Notes under the pieces: generated by a model | Told to the model about the DNA's origin: nothing | Database searches by the model: none | Seen by the model: only the letters and a program-made list of their open reading frames with translations | Translations under genes and position numbers: made by a program | Shown: piece by piece, positions 1 through 7,331 of the stretch | How positions within the stretch are numbered: position 1 is the first letter of the stretch | How the letters are laid out: every line of letters begins with the position of its first letter | Source: an uncultured Bacteroidales bacterium | GTDB lineage: Bacteria; Bacteroidota; Bacteroidia; Bacteroidales; F082 | Length of the DNA: 10,772 bases | Reading direction: 5' to 3' | Assembly: GCA_937896895.1 (NCBI GenBank) | Contig: CALBNV010000105.1 | Location: forward strand, 1 to 10,772

Positions 1-326
1 TTTTTTGCGACTTCCCGGACGGGAAATTACGCCTTTTCCACGCCAAAAATGAAAAAAAATAATGCTTTTTTATTAAATCTTGGATCAAGAAATTGTGCCG
101 ACAACTCCATTTTGCATTATTTTGGCACAAACTCACACCTGTGTTCGTTTCTTACCTTTTAAGATTTTTCAACAACGTAGGCATCGTTTGCGGCCAACAA
201 ACCCAGTTGAATAGTATAACCAAAAAAGTGATAACAATGGATAATATGCGCATCGCAATAATTTTTTGCATAACGTCTTTTTTAAATTTTTATTTCAATG
301 AAAATCCAAATTCCCGATATTAATAG
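1..326. other. Gene-free leader region upstream of sbcD
   Basis: I see no credible gene here. A 76-codon open frame at 93-323 begins with TTG, has no ribosome binding site, resembles no family I know, and runs into the sbcD promoter, so I treat it as chance. The stretch is A/T-rich. It contains a perfect 6-bp inverted repeat around a 2-nt centre (12-17 with 20-25) and a 7-bp perfect inverted repeat with a 24-nt spacer (93-99 with 124-130). Around 52-74 an A-run followed by a T-run could form a weak hairpin and might terminate a gene outside the window, but it has no G/C core. Confidence 0.5.
93..130. repeat. Inverted repeat, possible hairpin
   Basis: TTGTGCC at 93-99 is perfectly complementary to GGCACAA at 124-130. 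One G-T and one A-T pair can extend the stem inwards to 9 pairs around a loop of about 20 nt. It is not followed by a T-run, so it is not a standard terminator. Its role is unknown; it could be a protein-binding site, a structured RNA element or chance. Confidence 0.4.
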
Positions 327-334
327 TACCTTTG
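327..334 (+). promoter_or_regulatory. Bacteroidota-type -7 box for sbcDC
   Basis: TACCTTTG, followed by C, matches the TAnnTTTG element recognised by the primary sigma factor of Bacteroidota. No good TTTG -33 element is seen at the usual distance. Transcription would be expected to begin near 339-342, leaving only about 8-11 nt before the sbcD ATG at 350. This is the only promoter-like site seen before the two-gene sbcDC unit. Confidence 0.6.
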
Positions 335-349
335 CATTTTAAAAAAATC

Positions 350-1579
350 ATGAAAATACTTCACACAAGCGACTGGCATCTCGGACAAAAACTATACGAT
401 TTCGACCGCAAAGACGAACAAATTCACTTTTTGCGTCAAATTGCCGACATTGTTTCTGCCGAAAAACCCGATGTGATGATTGTCAGCGGCGATATTTTTC
501 ACGTCGCAACCCCTAATATTGAAACACAGACAATGTTTGTTGATGAATTGTTAAACATTCATAATCAATACACTACAATGACAATCGTTGTTACAGCCGG
601 CAACCACGACAGCTATTCGCGGCTCGAAATCGACAAAAAGCTTTGGGACAAACTCCACATATATATAATAGGTAACGTTTCGAGCAATGTCGAGGAACAC
701 CTTATTAATATAAATGGCAAAGGCTGGATTGCAGCCGTCCCCTACTCTTCCGGACGAAATTTCCCGCAGCTTTCGGAAGACGATAGTTCTGACCGTCAAG
801 CATTGTATTTCAACGCCTTGCAAGAAAAAGCAAAGGAATTAAACACCGAAAACCTGCCTGTGATACTTTCGGCTCATCTCGCAGTCTTCGGCAGCAACGT
901 GAGAGGTCATAAAATTGAGAAAGGCTCTGACGGTCAAGAGATTATCGGCGGTTTGGAGTATTCCGACGCCAATCAGCTCGGCGATTATTACGATTACATC
1001 GCGCTCGGTCACATTCATCATCCGCAATACGTCGGCGGCGGTAAACGCATACGCTACAGCGGCACGCCGATGGCAATCACCTTCAACGAAGAATACGAAC
1101 ATTCCGTCACAATTCTTAACATTGACAAACATAGTGATATTCCTGATATTAAAATATTGCCAATCAATGAGTTGAGACCGGTTCGCACTTTGCCGGAAGA
1201 AGACACTTTCGAGCCAAAAGGCGAAACCGTTGAAAATATCACGCCTCTTCTCGAAAAAGTAAGAAATGATGATATTTATTTGAGATTGAACATCAAAATG
1301 GGCAGAAACGACAACGCCGCCGAAATCAACGAACGCATTATCAATGCTTTAGGCGACAAAGACTGCCATAAATGCAGGTATTGTTCGATAAATCCAATCA
1401 GAGATGACGATTTCACTCAAGCAATTGAAAGCCAAAGTCTTTCGCTTGACGAAATAAAAGAAATGACTGCTAATCAAATAGTTGAGATTGCCAAACAGGT
1501 CAAAGATTTGGACGAAAATCAGCAGGAAATGCTCATCGAAATCATCGGGCAGATTGAAAAAGAAAACGACACCTTATAA
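350..1579 (+). CDS. sbcD: Exonuclease SbcCD subunit D (Mre11-type nuclease)
   Basis: This is the nuclease subunit of the SbcCD complex, the bacterial counterpart of Mre11-Rad50. It cuts double-strand DNA ends, hairpins and protein-blocked ends using two metal ions in the cytoplasm. The 409-residue product has all the calcineurin-like phosphoesterase motifs: D8-x-H10 in SDWHLG, D48 in SGD, the GNHD motif at 84-87, H176 in SAHL, and GHIH at 220-223. YSGTPMAITFNE from residue 237 is typical of SbcD, and about 400 residues is the normal family length. The reading frame is open further back, to a TTG at 332, but that codon lies inside the promoter, and family members begin with MKILHTSDWH, so ATG at 350 is chosen. 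The partner gene sbcC starts 11 nt after the stop, so the two are surely co-transcribed. Nothing is broken or missing. Confidence 0.97.
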   Translation: MKILHTSDWHLGQKLYDFDRKDEQIHFLRQIADIVSAEKPDVMIVSGDIFHVATPNIETQTMFVDELLNIHNQYTTMTIVVTAGNHDSYSRLEIDKKLWDKLHIYIIGNVSSNVEEHLININGKGWIAAVPYSSGRNFPQLSEDDSSDRQALYFNALQEKAKELNTENLPVILSAHLAVFGSNVRGHKIEKGSDGQEIIGGLEYSDANQLGDYYDYIALGHIHHPQYVGGGKRIRYSGTPMAITFNEEYEHSVTILNIDKHSDIPDIKILPINELRPVRTLPEEDTFEPKGETVENITPLLEKVRNDDIYLRLNIKMGRNDNAAEINERIINALGDKDCHKCRYCSINPIRDDDFTQAIESQSLSLDEIKEMTANQIVEIAKQVKDLDENQQEMLIEIIGQIEKENDTL

Positions 1580-1590
1580 TATATAGGATT

Positions 1591-4500
1591 ATGAAAATTC
1601 AGAAATTAGTCATAAAAAACATCGCCTCAATCGCTGATGCGACAATTGATTTTTCGTGCAAGCCATTGTCTGACAGCGACTTATTTCTCATCTGCGGTGA
1701 CACCGGTGCCGGCAAGACTACGATTCTCGACGCCATCTGCATTGCATTGTACGGCAAGACACCGCGTTTTTCAAAAAGCCGCTCAACGAAAGACGCCGTG
1801 GAGATTGCCGGCAGCGCGTACGACAAAGTCGAACAGATCATGCGCCGCAACACCGCCTCGGCATTCGCTGAACTAACTTTCGTCCATGACGGGAAAAACT
1901 GCGTCGCGAGATGGGAAGGCAACCGCGCGTATGGGAAAACAAACGGCAACCTCAAGGTTCAGAACTCATTGACAATCAATGAGAAAACCGAGACAAAAGA
2001 CGTTGAAAAACATGTCGTTGACCTCATCGGACTGACCTTCGAGCAATTCTGCCGCACCACAATGCTCGCCCAAGGAGAGTTCACGAAATTCCTTTTCAGC
2101 ACCGATGACGAGAAAGCCGCCATCCTTGAAAAACTTACAAAAACCGAGAAATTCAAACTCATCGGCCAGCGAATTTTTGAAACCTGCGGCAAAAAAAAGA
2201 AAATTTTCGAGGACCTGAACAAACTTATTGAAAGCAAATCGAAAGAACTTCTTAGCAATCAAGACATTACAGATTCAAAAGAAAAAATAAACATTCTCAA
2301 AGAAGAAATTGAGCAAAATCTGAAAAAGAAAAAAGAAACAGAAAACAAATCTAACTGGCTAAAAAACAATAAGTTAAAAGAAGACAAACTTAAAAACATC
2401 ATCAACGAACTTTCAGAAATGACCAAATTTACCGAGTCGGATTCTTACAAATCGGACAAGAAGACACTTGAAGACTGGGACATTTCCGGAAAGGCTCGTG
2501 AGACATATAAATCATTGATTTTCAACATTTCAAAACGAGATAACGCTTCAAAAAAAATAAACAATCTCGAAACAAATTACAGGATTCTGCTCGGTAATTT
2601 TGAGTGGCTCAAGGCAAATGTTGACAAGATTAAAACGCGGAAAACGGAAATCGATGAGTTTCTCGCAAAGCAAACTCATTTGACGAAAATGTTTGAAAAT
2701 CATCAGACTATAATCTCCAATCTTCGCAGTTTCATCAGCAACGAAGCCGAGGCGATTAAAAACGCTAAATCACTTGAAAATGAGAATGTTAAGCTGCCGC
2801 AACTTCAAGAAAGTCTGACAAAGGCGAAAAAGAGACATCAAAACGCATTTGATGAAAACCAGAAAAAACAATCTGCCATTGATGAAAAGCAGAAAATTCT
2901 CAACACAATAGATATCAACGCTTTAGATGCAGAAGGAAGAAGACTTCAGAATGGATTAGACCTCCTCAATAACACATTAAACATACTTGACAACCTGAAT
3001 GAAAGACAATCTGACATTTCAAAAAAGGAAAATGCAATCGCTGATATAAAGAAAAAATTGTCGTCAGAACAACAAATCTTAACAAATCTGCAATCGGATT
3101 TTGAAAAAGCCGACACCGAATATCAAGAGGCAAAAATTCGCCTTGACAAGCTGAGACAATCAACTGATGATTGCGTTAAAGCATTGAGGCACAATTTGTT
3201 AAAAGGCGACATTTGTCCGGTCTGCGGCCAAAAAGTCAATGACATCATCAAAGACGAAGAATTTGCGAAAATGCTTGAACCTTTTGAAAATGAATTACTT
3301 AAAAAGGAAGATAAAAAGAAACAAGCGGAAAAAACGAAAAATGAAAAACAGACTTCCGTCAAGGCTCTCGCGATAGCTGTCGAAAAAGAAGAAAATGAGT
3401 TAAGCGGACTGAAGAACTCGTACAATGAAAAACATAACACATTCATTATCAACTGCTCAAAATGTAAAATTGACAGCAATCTGCCTAATGTCGGCGAACT
3501 GCTGAAAAAACTCTTAGAAAAAACAAACAACAGAAAAAAAGAAATATCCGACAAGATTCTTGATTATAACTCATTGAATCAAAGTATGTTAGAGATTCAA
3601 AAAGAGAAAAACGACATCACGCAGAAAGAACTTGACAAGGCTTCTGAGGAACTGAAAAAAGCCGAAATTTCCGTCGCCGACTGCAAGACGAAGATTCAGA
3701 ATTTCGGCGAGCAGCAGAAAGTTTTCTCTGACATTGCTTTGAGCGCATTCGCGAAGGCGAAAGAGCAAATCGCTTATCAGAATTGGGAAGCGGAATGGAA
3801 CGCCGACAGGTCGTCTTTCATCGAGAAACTGAAAAACGATGCATTTACATATCAAAGCAAATTGACGGAGCAATCAGAGCTTGATAAAAATATCAAATTG
3901 AATATCAATGATTTAAATCTATCAAAAGAGACAATTGGAAAAATTGTTGAAATTCAAAAAGAATGGGAAACCATTTCCGCCGAAGCGACGAATGGCGACA
4001 AAAACCTCGTCGCCAGACTCAACGAACTATACACTGAGACAGTGACGACAAAGAAAACAATTGCCGAATCCGATTCGGAAGCAGCTGAATGTCAGGTATT
4101 TATAAACAACTTCTTAGAACAGCACAAAGACATTGACGAGAAACGGATTGCGGAACTCACCACCATGTCGGATTCCACCATCAAACTGAAACGCGATGCG
4201 ATTAGAAAAATTGACGATGACATCAACCGCAAAAAAGGCGAAAGAGACAACGCCGACAACGACTTGTCGGAGCATCAGAACACAAAACCGGATATTTCGG
4301 AAGGAGAAACCATTGATGTTTTAGATGTGAGAATCAAAGAGTTAAGCGAAACTATTGCCGTCAAAAACGAAGCCATCGGCATGGAAAATCAGCGGCTCAT
4401 CGACGATGAAAAACGCCGCGCTGAAATCGGTGAACAGCTTGAAGACTGCAAAAAACTTGAGGACGATTTCAAGCAGTGGGACGGTCTCAACAAGAAACTC

Positions 4501-4968
4501 GGTGACAGCGACGGCAAGAAATTCCAGCGCATTGTCCAGAGTTATGTGCTTAAGAATCTGTTAGTTGGCGCGAACAAGCACCTCGTTCAGCTGTCGAACC
4601 GTTATCATCTTGACTGCTGCGACCTGACGCTCACCGTCATCGACGACTATGAAAACGGGGCGATCCGTCCGGTCGGGACGCTGTCGGGCGGCGAGAGTTT
4701 CCTTGTCTCATTAGCGTTGGCGTTGGCGCTTTCGGGGCTTAACAGAAACGGGCTCTCGGTGGAGACTTTGTTCATCGACGAGGGTTTCGGCACTTTGAGC
4801 GGCGAGCATCTCAACACCGTGATGGATGCGCTTGAGCATCTCAACGCCGCCGGAAAGCGCAAAGTCGGCATCATCAGCCATGTTGACAGTCTGAAAGACA
4901 GAATCAAGACGCACATCGAGGTGAGAAGGAACGGGCGCGAGGCGAGTGAGGTGCTGGTGAAAGACTGA
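1591..4968 (+). CDS. sbcC: Exonuclease SbcCD subunit C (Rad50-type ATPase)
   Basis: This is the SMC-like ATPase partner of SbcD; ATP binding and hydrolysis control access of DNA to the nuclease. The 1125-residue protein has the split ABC ATPase layout. The N-terminal half carries Walker A GDTGAGKTT at 36-44 and a Q-loop in MLAQGEF near 158-164. Two long Lys/Glu/Asn-rich coiled-coil arms span roughly 190-1000, interrupted by the zinc hook CPVC at 542-545. The C-terminal half has signature LSGGES at 1031-1036, Walker B LFIDEG at 1060-1065 and the H-loop histidine in ISHVD at about 1097. E. coli SbcC is 1048 residues, so the size is normal. An AGGA-like sequence lies a few bases before the ATG but is too close to be a good ribosome site. 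The coiled-coil part is visibly more A/T-rich than the ATPase ends, as expected from its lysine, asparagine and glutamate content, so this is not a sign of transfer. Confidence 0.97.
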   Translation: MKIQKLVIKNIASIADATIDFSCKPLSDSDLFLICGDTGAGKTTILDAICIALYGKTPRFSKSRSTKDAVEIAGSAYDKVEQIMRRNTASAFAELTFVHDGKNCVARWEGNRAYGKTNGNLKVQNSLTINEKTETKDVEKHVVDLIGLTFEQFCRTTMLAQGEFTKFLFSTDDEKAAILEKLTKTEKFKLIGQRIFETCGKKKKIFEDLNKLIESKSKELLSNQDITDSKEKINILKEEIEQNLKKKKETENKSNWLKNNKLKEDKLKNIINELSEMTKFTESDSYKSDKKTLEDWDISGKARETYKSLIFNISKRDNASKKINNLETNYRILLGNFEWLKANVDKIKTRKTEIDEFLAKQTHLTKMFENHQTIISNLRSFISNEAEAIKNAKSLENENVKLPQLQESLTKAKKRHQNAFDENQKKQSAIDEKQKILNTIDINALDAEGRRLQNGLDLLNNTLNILDNLNERQSDISKKENAIADIKKKLSSEQQILTNLQSDFEKADTEYQEAKIRLDKLRQSTDDCVKALRHNLLKGDICPVCGQKVNDIIKDEEFAKMLEPFENELLKKEDKKKQAEKTKNEKQTSVKALAIAVEKEENELSGLKNSYNEKHNTFIINCSKCKIDSNLPNVGELLKKLLEKTNNRKKEISDKILDYNSLNQSMLEIQKEKNDITQKELDKASEELKKAEISVADCKTKIQNFGEQQKVFSDIALSAFAKAKEQIAYQNWEAEWNADRSSFIEKLKNDAFTYQSKLTEQSELDKNIKLNINDLNLSKETIGKIVEIQKEWETISAEATNGDKNLVARLNELYTETVTTKKTIAESDSEAAECQVFINNFLEQHKDIDEKRIAELTTMSDSTIKLKRDAIRKIDDDINRKKGERDNADNDLSEHQNTKPDISEGETIDVLDVRIKELSETIAVKNEAIGMENQRLIDDEKRRAEIGEQLEDCKKLEDDFKQWDGLNKKLGDSDGKKFQRIVQSYVLKNLLVGANKHLVQLSNRYHLDCCDLTLTVIDDYENGAIRPVGTLSGGESFLVSLALALALSGLNRNGLSVETLFIDEGFGTLSGEHLNTVMDALEHLNAAGKRKVGIISHVDSLKDRIKTHIEVRRNGREASEVLVKD

Positions 4969-5002
4969 AAAATATATTTCATTAAAATTTAAATTTTTAC
5001 AT

Positions 5003-5029
5003 TTTGTATCTAAATCTTTTGTATTTTTG
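5003..5029 (+). promoter_or_regulatory. Promoter of the tRNA-Pro gene
   Basis: TATTTTTG at 5022-5029, followed by C, matches the Bacteroidota -7 consensus TAnnTTTG. A TTTG at 5003-5006 may be the upstream element, although the 15-nt gap is shorter than the usual 19-21 nt. The predicted start around 5035-5040 leaves a short 5' leader before the mature tRNA at 5047. The preceding stretch after the sbcC stop (4969-5002) is almost pure A/T and shows no G/C hairpin terminator for sbcDC. Confidence 0.65.
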
Positions 5030-5046
5030 CACCGCTTTTAGAGCAT

Positions 5047-5120
5047 CGGGGCATGGTGCAGTTGGCTAGCATTCTTGCATGGGGTGCAAGCGGTCGCCCG
5101 TTCGAGTCGGGCTGCTCCGA
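5047..5120 (+). tRNA. tRNA-Pro (anticodon GGG)
   Basis: The 74-nt sequence folds into a full cloverleaf. The acceptor stem CGGGGCA (5047-5053) pairs with TGCTCCG (5113-5119), including one G-T pair. The D stem is GTGC/GCAT (5056-5059 with 5069-5072), with GG in the D loop. The anticodon stem CTTGC/GCAAG (5074-5078, 5086-5090) closes the loop ATGGGGT, which gives anticodon GGG at 5081-5083 with G at position 37, as proline tRNAs have. The T stem GCCCG/CGGGC (5096-5100, 5108-5112) closes the loop TTCGAGT. The discriminator is A5120, expected for proline. CCA is not encoded, because CAA follows, so it must be added after transcription. It reads CCC and CCU codons. Confidence 0.97.
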
Positions 5121-5130
5121 CAAAGTATTG

Positions 5131-5160
5131 AAAGTCATTCGGTTGCGAGTGACTTTTTTT
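5131..5160 (+). terminator. Intrinsic terminator after tRNA-Pro, just before trxB
   Basis: An 11-bp stem (5131-5141 with 5146-5156, one T-G pair) closes a 4-nt loop, and the last bases of the stem run into seven Ts (5154-5160). This is a textbook Rho-independent terminator for the tRNA transcript. It lies only 18 nt before the trxB start, which leaves almost no room for a separate trxB promoter downstream of it. Confidence 0.85.
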
Positions 5161-5178
5161 ACGAAAAATTTAACTTAT

Positions 5179-6120
5179 ATGGAACACATTCAATGCCTCA
5201 TCCTCGGCTCCGGCCCCGCCGGCTACACGACGGCGATCTACACAGGCCGCGCCGACATCAAAACTGTAATATACGAAGGTCCGCTGACAGGCGGGCAACT
5301 CACGCAGACCACTGAGATTGAGAACTTTCCAGGCTATCCCGACGGCACCGATGCCAATACGATGATGGACGACATCCGCCGTCAGGCAGCACGTTTCGGC
5401 ACGGAGATGCGTCCGGGCAGCGTCATCGAAGTCGATGCCACACAACGCCCTTTCAGGGTGAAGACCGACTTCGGCGATGAGCTTCTCGCCGACACCATCG
5501 TGGTGGCGACAGGCGCCTCGGCACGTTATCTCGGCCTCGAAAGCGAAGAGCAGTTCAAAGGCGGCGGCGTCTCGGCCTGCGCCACATGCGACGGATACTT
5601 CTACCGCGGCAAGGACGTGGCGGTAGTCGGCGGCGGCGACACGGCCTGCGAAGACGCGACATATCTGGCCAACCTCTGCAACAAAGTGTACCTCATAGTG
5701 CGCCGCGACGTGCTACGCGCCTCGAAAGCAATGCAGCACCGCGTTCTCGAAAACCCGAAAATCGAAGTCCTGTGGAACACCAACACCAAAGAACTCTTCG
5801 GCGAAGTCAACGGATTCATGAGCTCACTCCAAGGCGCAATCGTATATAACAACAAAACCGGCGAGGAACGCAAAATCATGATCGACGGATTCTTCGAGGC
5901 GATAGGCCGCATCCCGGCAACCGACATCTTCAAAGGCATCCTCGACCTCGATGAGCAAGGCTACATCATCACAAAACCGAAATCGACGGCGACCAACGTC
6001 CCGGGCATCTTCGCCGCCGGCGACTGCCAGGACCGGACATACCGCCAGGCTATCGTGGCAGCCGGCACAGGCGCAATGGCCGGAATCGAAGTCGAGAGAT
6101 TCTTAATGGAGAACAAGTGA
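5179..6120 (+). CDS. trxB: Thioredoxin reductase (NADPH, FAD)
   Basis: The 313-residue cytoplasmic flavoenzyme transfers electrons from NADPH through FAD and a redox disulfide to thioredoxin. The sequence shows the FAD-binding GSGPAG near residues 10-15, the redox centre C134-A-T-C137 followed by DG, the NADPH-binding GGGDTACE at 151-158, the VRRDxxRAS phosphate-binding stretch near 172-179, and the C-terminal FAD motif GIFAAGDCQD at 276-285. Length and order match low-molecular-weight bacterial TrxB. The open frame extends upstream to 5053 through the tRNA gene; those 42 codons are not real, and ATG 5179 gives the normal N-terminus MEHIQCLILGSGPAG. There is no Shine-Dalgarno sequence. The gene follows the tRNA terminator directly, and its TGA overlaps the next gene's ATG. 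Confidence 0.96.
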   Translation: MEHIQCLILGSGPAGYTTAIYTGRADIKTVIYEGPLTGGQLTQTTEIENFPGYPDGTDANTMMDDIRRQAARFGTEMRPGSVIEVDATQRPFRVKTDFGDELLADTIVVATGASARYLGLESEEQFKGGGVSACATCDGYFYRGKDVAVVGGGDTACEDATYLANLCNKVYLIVRRDVLRASKAMQHRVLENPKIEVLWNTNTKELFGEVNGFMSSLQGAIVYNNKTGEERKIMIDGFFEAIGRIPATDIFKGILDLDEQGYIITKPKSTATNVPGIFAAGDCQDRTYRQAIVAAGTGAMAGIEVERFLMENK

Positions 6121-7055
6121 TGTTCGATATAGATTATCTCATTGCTTTACAGAGATTTAGAGAGGCGACGGACGACGTTCTGTCGCCTTTCCTCATGGGT
6201 GTCTCAAACTTTGTCATCGGCAATTTCACCATTCTGCTGATGGTTTTCATCTATCTGTGCGTCAACAAACGCTGGGGTTATTTCATGCTCACGAACCTTT
6301 TCGGCGCGGGGATCTTGAACAATTTCCTGAAAAACACGTTCTGCGTGTATCGTCCGTGGGTGCGCGACGCAGCCGTGATGCCTTACGGGAACTCCAAACT
6401 CACCGCCACGGGCTACTCGTTTCCGAGCGGTCACACACAGTTGGCGACTTCGTTTTACGGCTCAATTGCAATGATTTTCAAAAGACACAAATGGGTCGTT
6501 GCATTATGTGCAGTAATCGTTGTACTTGTCGGATTTTCAAGGAATTACCTCGGAGTCCACACGCCGCAAGACGTTGTAGTCGGCCTGATCGAAGGTCTGC
6601 TGATGCTCTGGGTCACCGACCGCGTTTTCAAATGGATAGACAAAAATCCGGAAAAAGATGTTTATATTTTGATAATAGGTGTTGCCGGTTGCGTCTTATT
6701 TATGCTTTACACCATTTTTAAGCCTTATCCTATTGATTATGATGAACTTGGAAACATCATCGTTGATCCTGAAAAGATGAAAATCGACAGTTTTTTCTAC
6801 GGCGGCGCGATCTTCGGAATCGTCACTGGCTGGTTTGTTGAAAGAAGATTCATCAAGTTCAGCACCGATGTGAAATGGTGGAGAAAAATTTTGAGGTTTC
6901 TGATTGCGGCAATTCTTATCGTATTCGTTTTCAATAAGTTATTAAAGCCGGAACTGACAATTCTTCTTGGAAAACAATGGGGTAATTTAGTTTCAACGAC
7001 GATTTTGATGTGGATTGCGACTATTGTGATGCCGTTGATAGCGAAGAAGATATGA
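6120..7055 (+). CDS. PAP2-family membrane phosphatase
   Basis: This is an integral membrane acid phosphatase of the PAP2 family, which hydrolyses phosphate from lipid phosphates or pyrophosphates (phosphatidate, undecaprenyl pyrophosphate or lipid A in different members). The 311-residue protein has all three catalytic motifs: K71-x6-R78-P79, PSGH at 102-105, and S140-R141 with H147 and D151 in a SRxxxGVHxxxD pattern. Hydrophobic segments occur near 30-48, 55-70, 107-120, 125-140, 152-167, 182-200, 226-240, 257-273 and 291-307. The part after residue 175 is an extra membrane region of about 135 residues not needed for the PAP2 core. The ATG overlaps the trxB stop (TGATG), so translation is probably coupled. 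GTG at 6117 is also in frame but less likely. The substrate cannot be told from sequence. Confidence 0.9.
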   Translation: MFDIDYLIALQRFREATDDVLSPFLMGVSNFVIGNFTILLMVFIYLCVNKRWGYFMLTNLFGAGILNNFLKNTFCVYRPWVRDAAVMPYGNSKLTATGYSFPSGHTQLATSFYGSIAMIFKRHKWVVALCAVIVVLVGFSRNYLGVHTPQDVVVGLIEGLLMLWVTDRVFKWIDKNPEKDVYILIIGVAGCVLFMLYTIFKPYPIDYDELGNIIVDPEKMKIDSFFYGGAIFGIVTGWFVERRFIKFSTDVKWWRKILRFLIAAILIVFVFNKLLKPELTILLGKQWGNLVSTTILMWIATIVMPLIAKKI

Positions 7056-7058
7056 CCT

Positions 7059-7325
7059 CTACTTCTCGTAGTGTCCTCTTAAAGATAAGATAAAAACTGT
7101 GGTGTTGTCGTCACTAACTCTGTAAACTATCCGGTTTTTGCGGTCAATCCTTCGCGACCATCTGCCGGTCAAATCGTGTCTCAATTGTTCTGGTTTCCCG
7201 ATTCCCCAAGTGGGATGCTCCATGATGTCTCTGATTAAATCTTCTATCTTTTTTCGTTGTCTTTGACCGGAATCATACCAAAATCTCAAGTCTTCTTGGG
7301 CTTTGTTGTCAATAACAAGTCTCAT
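7059..7325 (-). CDS. yoeB: YoeB-family toxin (ribosome-dependent mRNA interferase)
   Basis: The 88-residue protein matches the Txe/YoeB branch of RelE toxins, which bind the ribosome and cut mRNA in the A site. Diagnostic blocks are HPTWGIGKPE (38-46 in part), LTGRWSRRID (52-61), NRIVYR (64-69) and a C-terminal LRGHYEK. E46, R65, H85 and Y86 line up with the E46, R65, H83 and Y84 active-site residues of E. coli YoeB, so the enzyme looks intact. ATG 7325 lies 6 nt after the antitoxin stop. An in-frame TTG at 7331 directly touches that stop and is a less likely start. The gene ends 3 nt from the convergent PAP2 gene. The family assignment is firm; that this copy is active is inferred. Confidence 0.93.
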   Translation of the reverse strand: MRLVIDNKAQEDLRFWYDSGQRQRKKIEDLIRDIMEHPTWGIGKPEQLRHDLTGRWSRRIDRKNRIVYRVSDDNTTVFILSLRGHYEK

Positions 7326-7331
7326 AATCAA

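Noticed and set aside
93..323. A 76-codon open frame before sbcD
   Set aside because: It starts with TTG, has no ribosome site or recognisable domain, and lies in A/T-rich DNA running up to the sbcD promoter.
332..349. TTG start giving sbcD six extra residues
   Set aside because: The codon overlaps the -7 promoter box, and family members begin with MKILHTSDWH.
3123..3554. A 143-codon minus-strand frame inside sbcC, rich in Ser and Phe
   Set aside because: It is the mirror of the Lys/Glu-rich coiled-coil codons of sbcC, a common artefact.
1591..4968. Horizontal transfer of the central part of sbcC because of its high A/T content
   Set aside because: The shift is explained by the Lys, Asn and Glu codons of the coiled coils; both ends and the zinc hook fit one continuous SbcC.
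4969..5002. Terminator after sbcC
   Set aside because: The A/T palindrome AAATTTAAATTT has no G/C stem, so I cannot support an intrinsic terminator.
5053..5178. A 42-codon upstream extension of trxB
   Set aside because: It is the tRNA-Pro gene and its terminator read in frame by chance; TrxB proteins start at the ATG at 5179.
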